Shown here: one piece after another, positions 62,619-64,000 of the stretch
How positions within the stretch are numbered: the first letter of the stretch is position 1
How the letters are laid out: each line of letters begins with the position of its first letter
NCBI GenBank assembly: GCA_022605955.1
Contig: JAKCOZ010000007.1
Location: forward strand, 10,669,501 to 10,733,500
Reading direction: 5' to 3'
Source of the DNA: Rallus limicola
Lineage: Eukaryota; Chordata; Aves; Gruiformes; Rallidae
Length of the DNA: 64,000 nucleotides
Made by a program: the position numbers and the translations under genes
Notes under the pieces: generated by a model
Seen by the model: only the letters and a program-made list of their open reading frames with translations
Database searches by the model: none
What the model was told of the DNA's origin: nothing

Positions 62619-63588
62619 TATTTGAAGGGCAAATTGAATTTATGCTGGTTCTAGTGATGTTTTTATGAATACAAATGATCAATACAAAATACTGTGTCAA
62701 AACTAATCATCTCAAACAGAGATATTGAAAAGATAAATGGGATCTTTTCTTTTTACTGTTCCATAACCATTTGAGTATGGGAAAAGTTGGTGGCTGTGGG
62801 GCAGAAAGCTGAAAGCGAGTTGATATGTGTCTGCCATTCAAGAAGATAATCCTGTTAGTAAATGCAACTAAACCTGATGGAAAATAGTTTAAATCTGAAG
62901 CACTTCCACAAGGGCTTAAGCTTTTCTTCTAATTCTTCCATTGCTTCTTAATAATGCTATTGCTTCCACTTAGCATTTCTTTTTCTTGAGTATAACAGCT
63001 GTTTTAAAGGCAGGTGAACACCTTCATTATCAAACAGTGCAGGAAAATCCCCAAAGGTCTAAGGGACAGCATGCACAAAATAGCCAAATTCTCAGGCACA
63101 GCTACAGAGGTGCTAGGTCTGTCCTGGTTTACAATGATTAGAATCCAGCCAACGAGGGGTGGAAGTACGGAAGACTGGATGATATTCTGAAATTCCTATA
63201 GTGTAATTTTAATTTTATAAAGCCAGTCAAAGAGAACACAATTTAATGGAAAAGAAAATGTGCATAAAAGCCAACATTAAAGAACATCATAAAGATTTCT
63301 TTCTTAAATGCCAAAGTAGTGGATTTAATTCTTTTTGTCTACATCTCTGGTTGATTTTCTGACAAAAAGCAGAATTTTAAATGTGTGTGAAGAATGTTTG
63401 GAATTAATACTCAGAATCGTGGGTTACACTGAGCTGTGACTGAATCCAGTTCACCAAACTGTAAAGATTATTAACTAGCCAGGCTTAGGGAACTCACTCA
63501 TTTTCCAAAGTATGAATTACTTAATGAACATAGCAGTGAAGCATGTAGCATGCTTTAATGTACTGATGTGAGTGTAACATTCAGGTGT

Positions 63589-63630
63589 ACTATATATGCT
63601 TGTGTATGTATGTATACACATATATATATT
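63589..63630. repeat. TA/TG/GTAT low-complexity repeat
   Basis: The stretch holds TATATATGCTTGTGTATG, then TATGTATACACATATATATA, a mixture of TA and GTAT units. Confidence 0.8.
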
Positions 63631-64000
63631 AGTCTGGTTTTGAGTTAGCGGACAGAGAGTCACAGGCTCTGTGTCTTTCCAGAATCAATTTATCTTTTAG
63701 TTCTGATCAGACAACATTTCCTTCATTAGAATTATGGGTGACAACAGAGTAATTGCATAAATATTGATGGGGAGAGCTACATTTCTATGTATTGCTGTTG
63801 CCACTGCAGTTAGACTGTGCTATCTAAGATATAATTATGTATCTTTTACCAGAAAATTCCTTATAATTAAAATGTTCCCTAATAAAGACCAAAGGTCACA
63901 GAACTTTTACTTCCAAAAAATTACACATACCTTTACTATCTGGTCCTATCATTAGCCTTATCAGTAGAATTTGGAAGGAGACGTGGGTGCCATTTTGTAA

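Larger units (their letters stand above)
58030..64000 (+). other. DTNA: DTNA intron 3, incomplete at the window edge
   Basis: It starts with the donor GTAAGT at 58030 and no acceptor plus coding exon matching the next DTNA residues (EGHGKIS-like) is seen before the end. It holds an RFX-like palindrome, one CR1 scrap and two low-complexity runs. Confidence 0.9.

Overview
The window looks like avian nuclear DNA. It is AT-rich, almost all intronic or intergenic, and carries at least a dozen CR1 LINE fragments with the typical short CR1 3' end (repeats of ATTCTATG / ATTCTGTG). It also has one solo LTR of a kind common in bird genomes. I cannot tell the species.

The one protein-coding gene I can support is alpha-dystrobrevin (DTNA), on the + strand. 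Three coding exons at 28863-28930, 33167-33247 and 57816-58029 have consensus splice sites and compatible phases. They join into residues 1-120 plus two bases of codon 121, which is the start of the EF-hand region shared with dystrophin. The gene continues past the right edge. The introns are about 4.2 kb and 24.6 kb, and the last one is at least 6 kb.

The most interesting signal is at 20495-20663. This is an exon-like segment with good acceptor and donor sites. It is open in one frame along its whole length and would splice exactly in frame to the DTNA initiator ATG. It holds an in-frame ATG that would add 21 residues to the N-terminus, preceded by two very short upstream ORFs, the second of which stops across that ATG (ATGA). 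This may be a protein-coding 5' exon or a 5' UTR exon.

Layout: 1-20494 is flanking or upstream intronic DNA with CR1 copies, including a 1.8-kb minus-strand copy at 11793-13585 that retains a dead reverse-transcriptase region. Next come the candidate upstream exon, a CpG cluster near 24.55-24.79 kb, coding exon 1 and the solo LTR (29265-29855). Coding exon 2 and the very large intron 2 follow; that intron holds a second RT-bearing CR1, a facing CR1 copy, and an old CR1 split by a younger one. Exon 3 and the first 6 kb of intron 3 close the window, with a perfect RFX X-box palindrome about 0.9 kb past exon 3. No RNA genes, CRISPR arrays or prokaryotic features were seen. Nearly all other short open frames are chance or lie in CR1 remnants.
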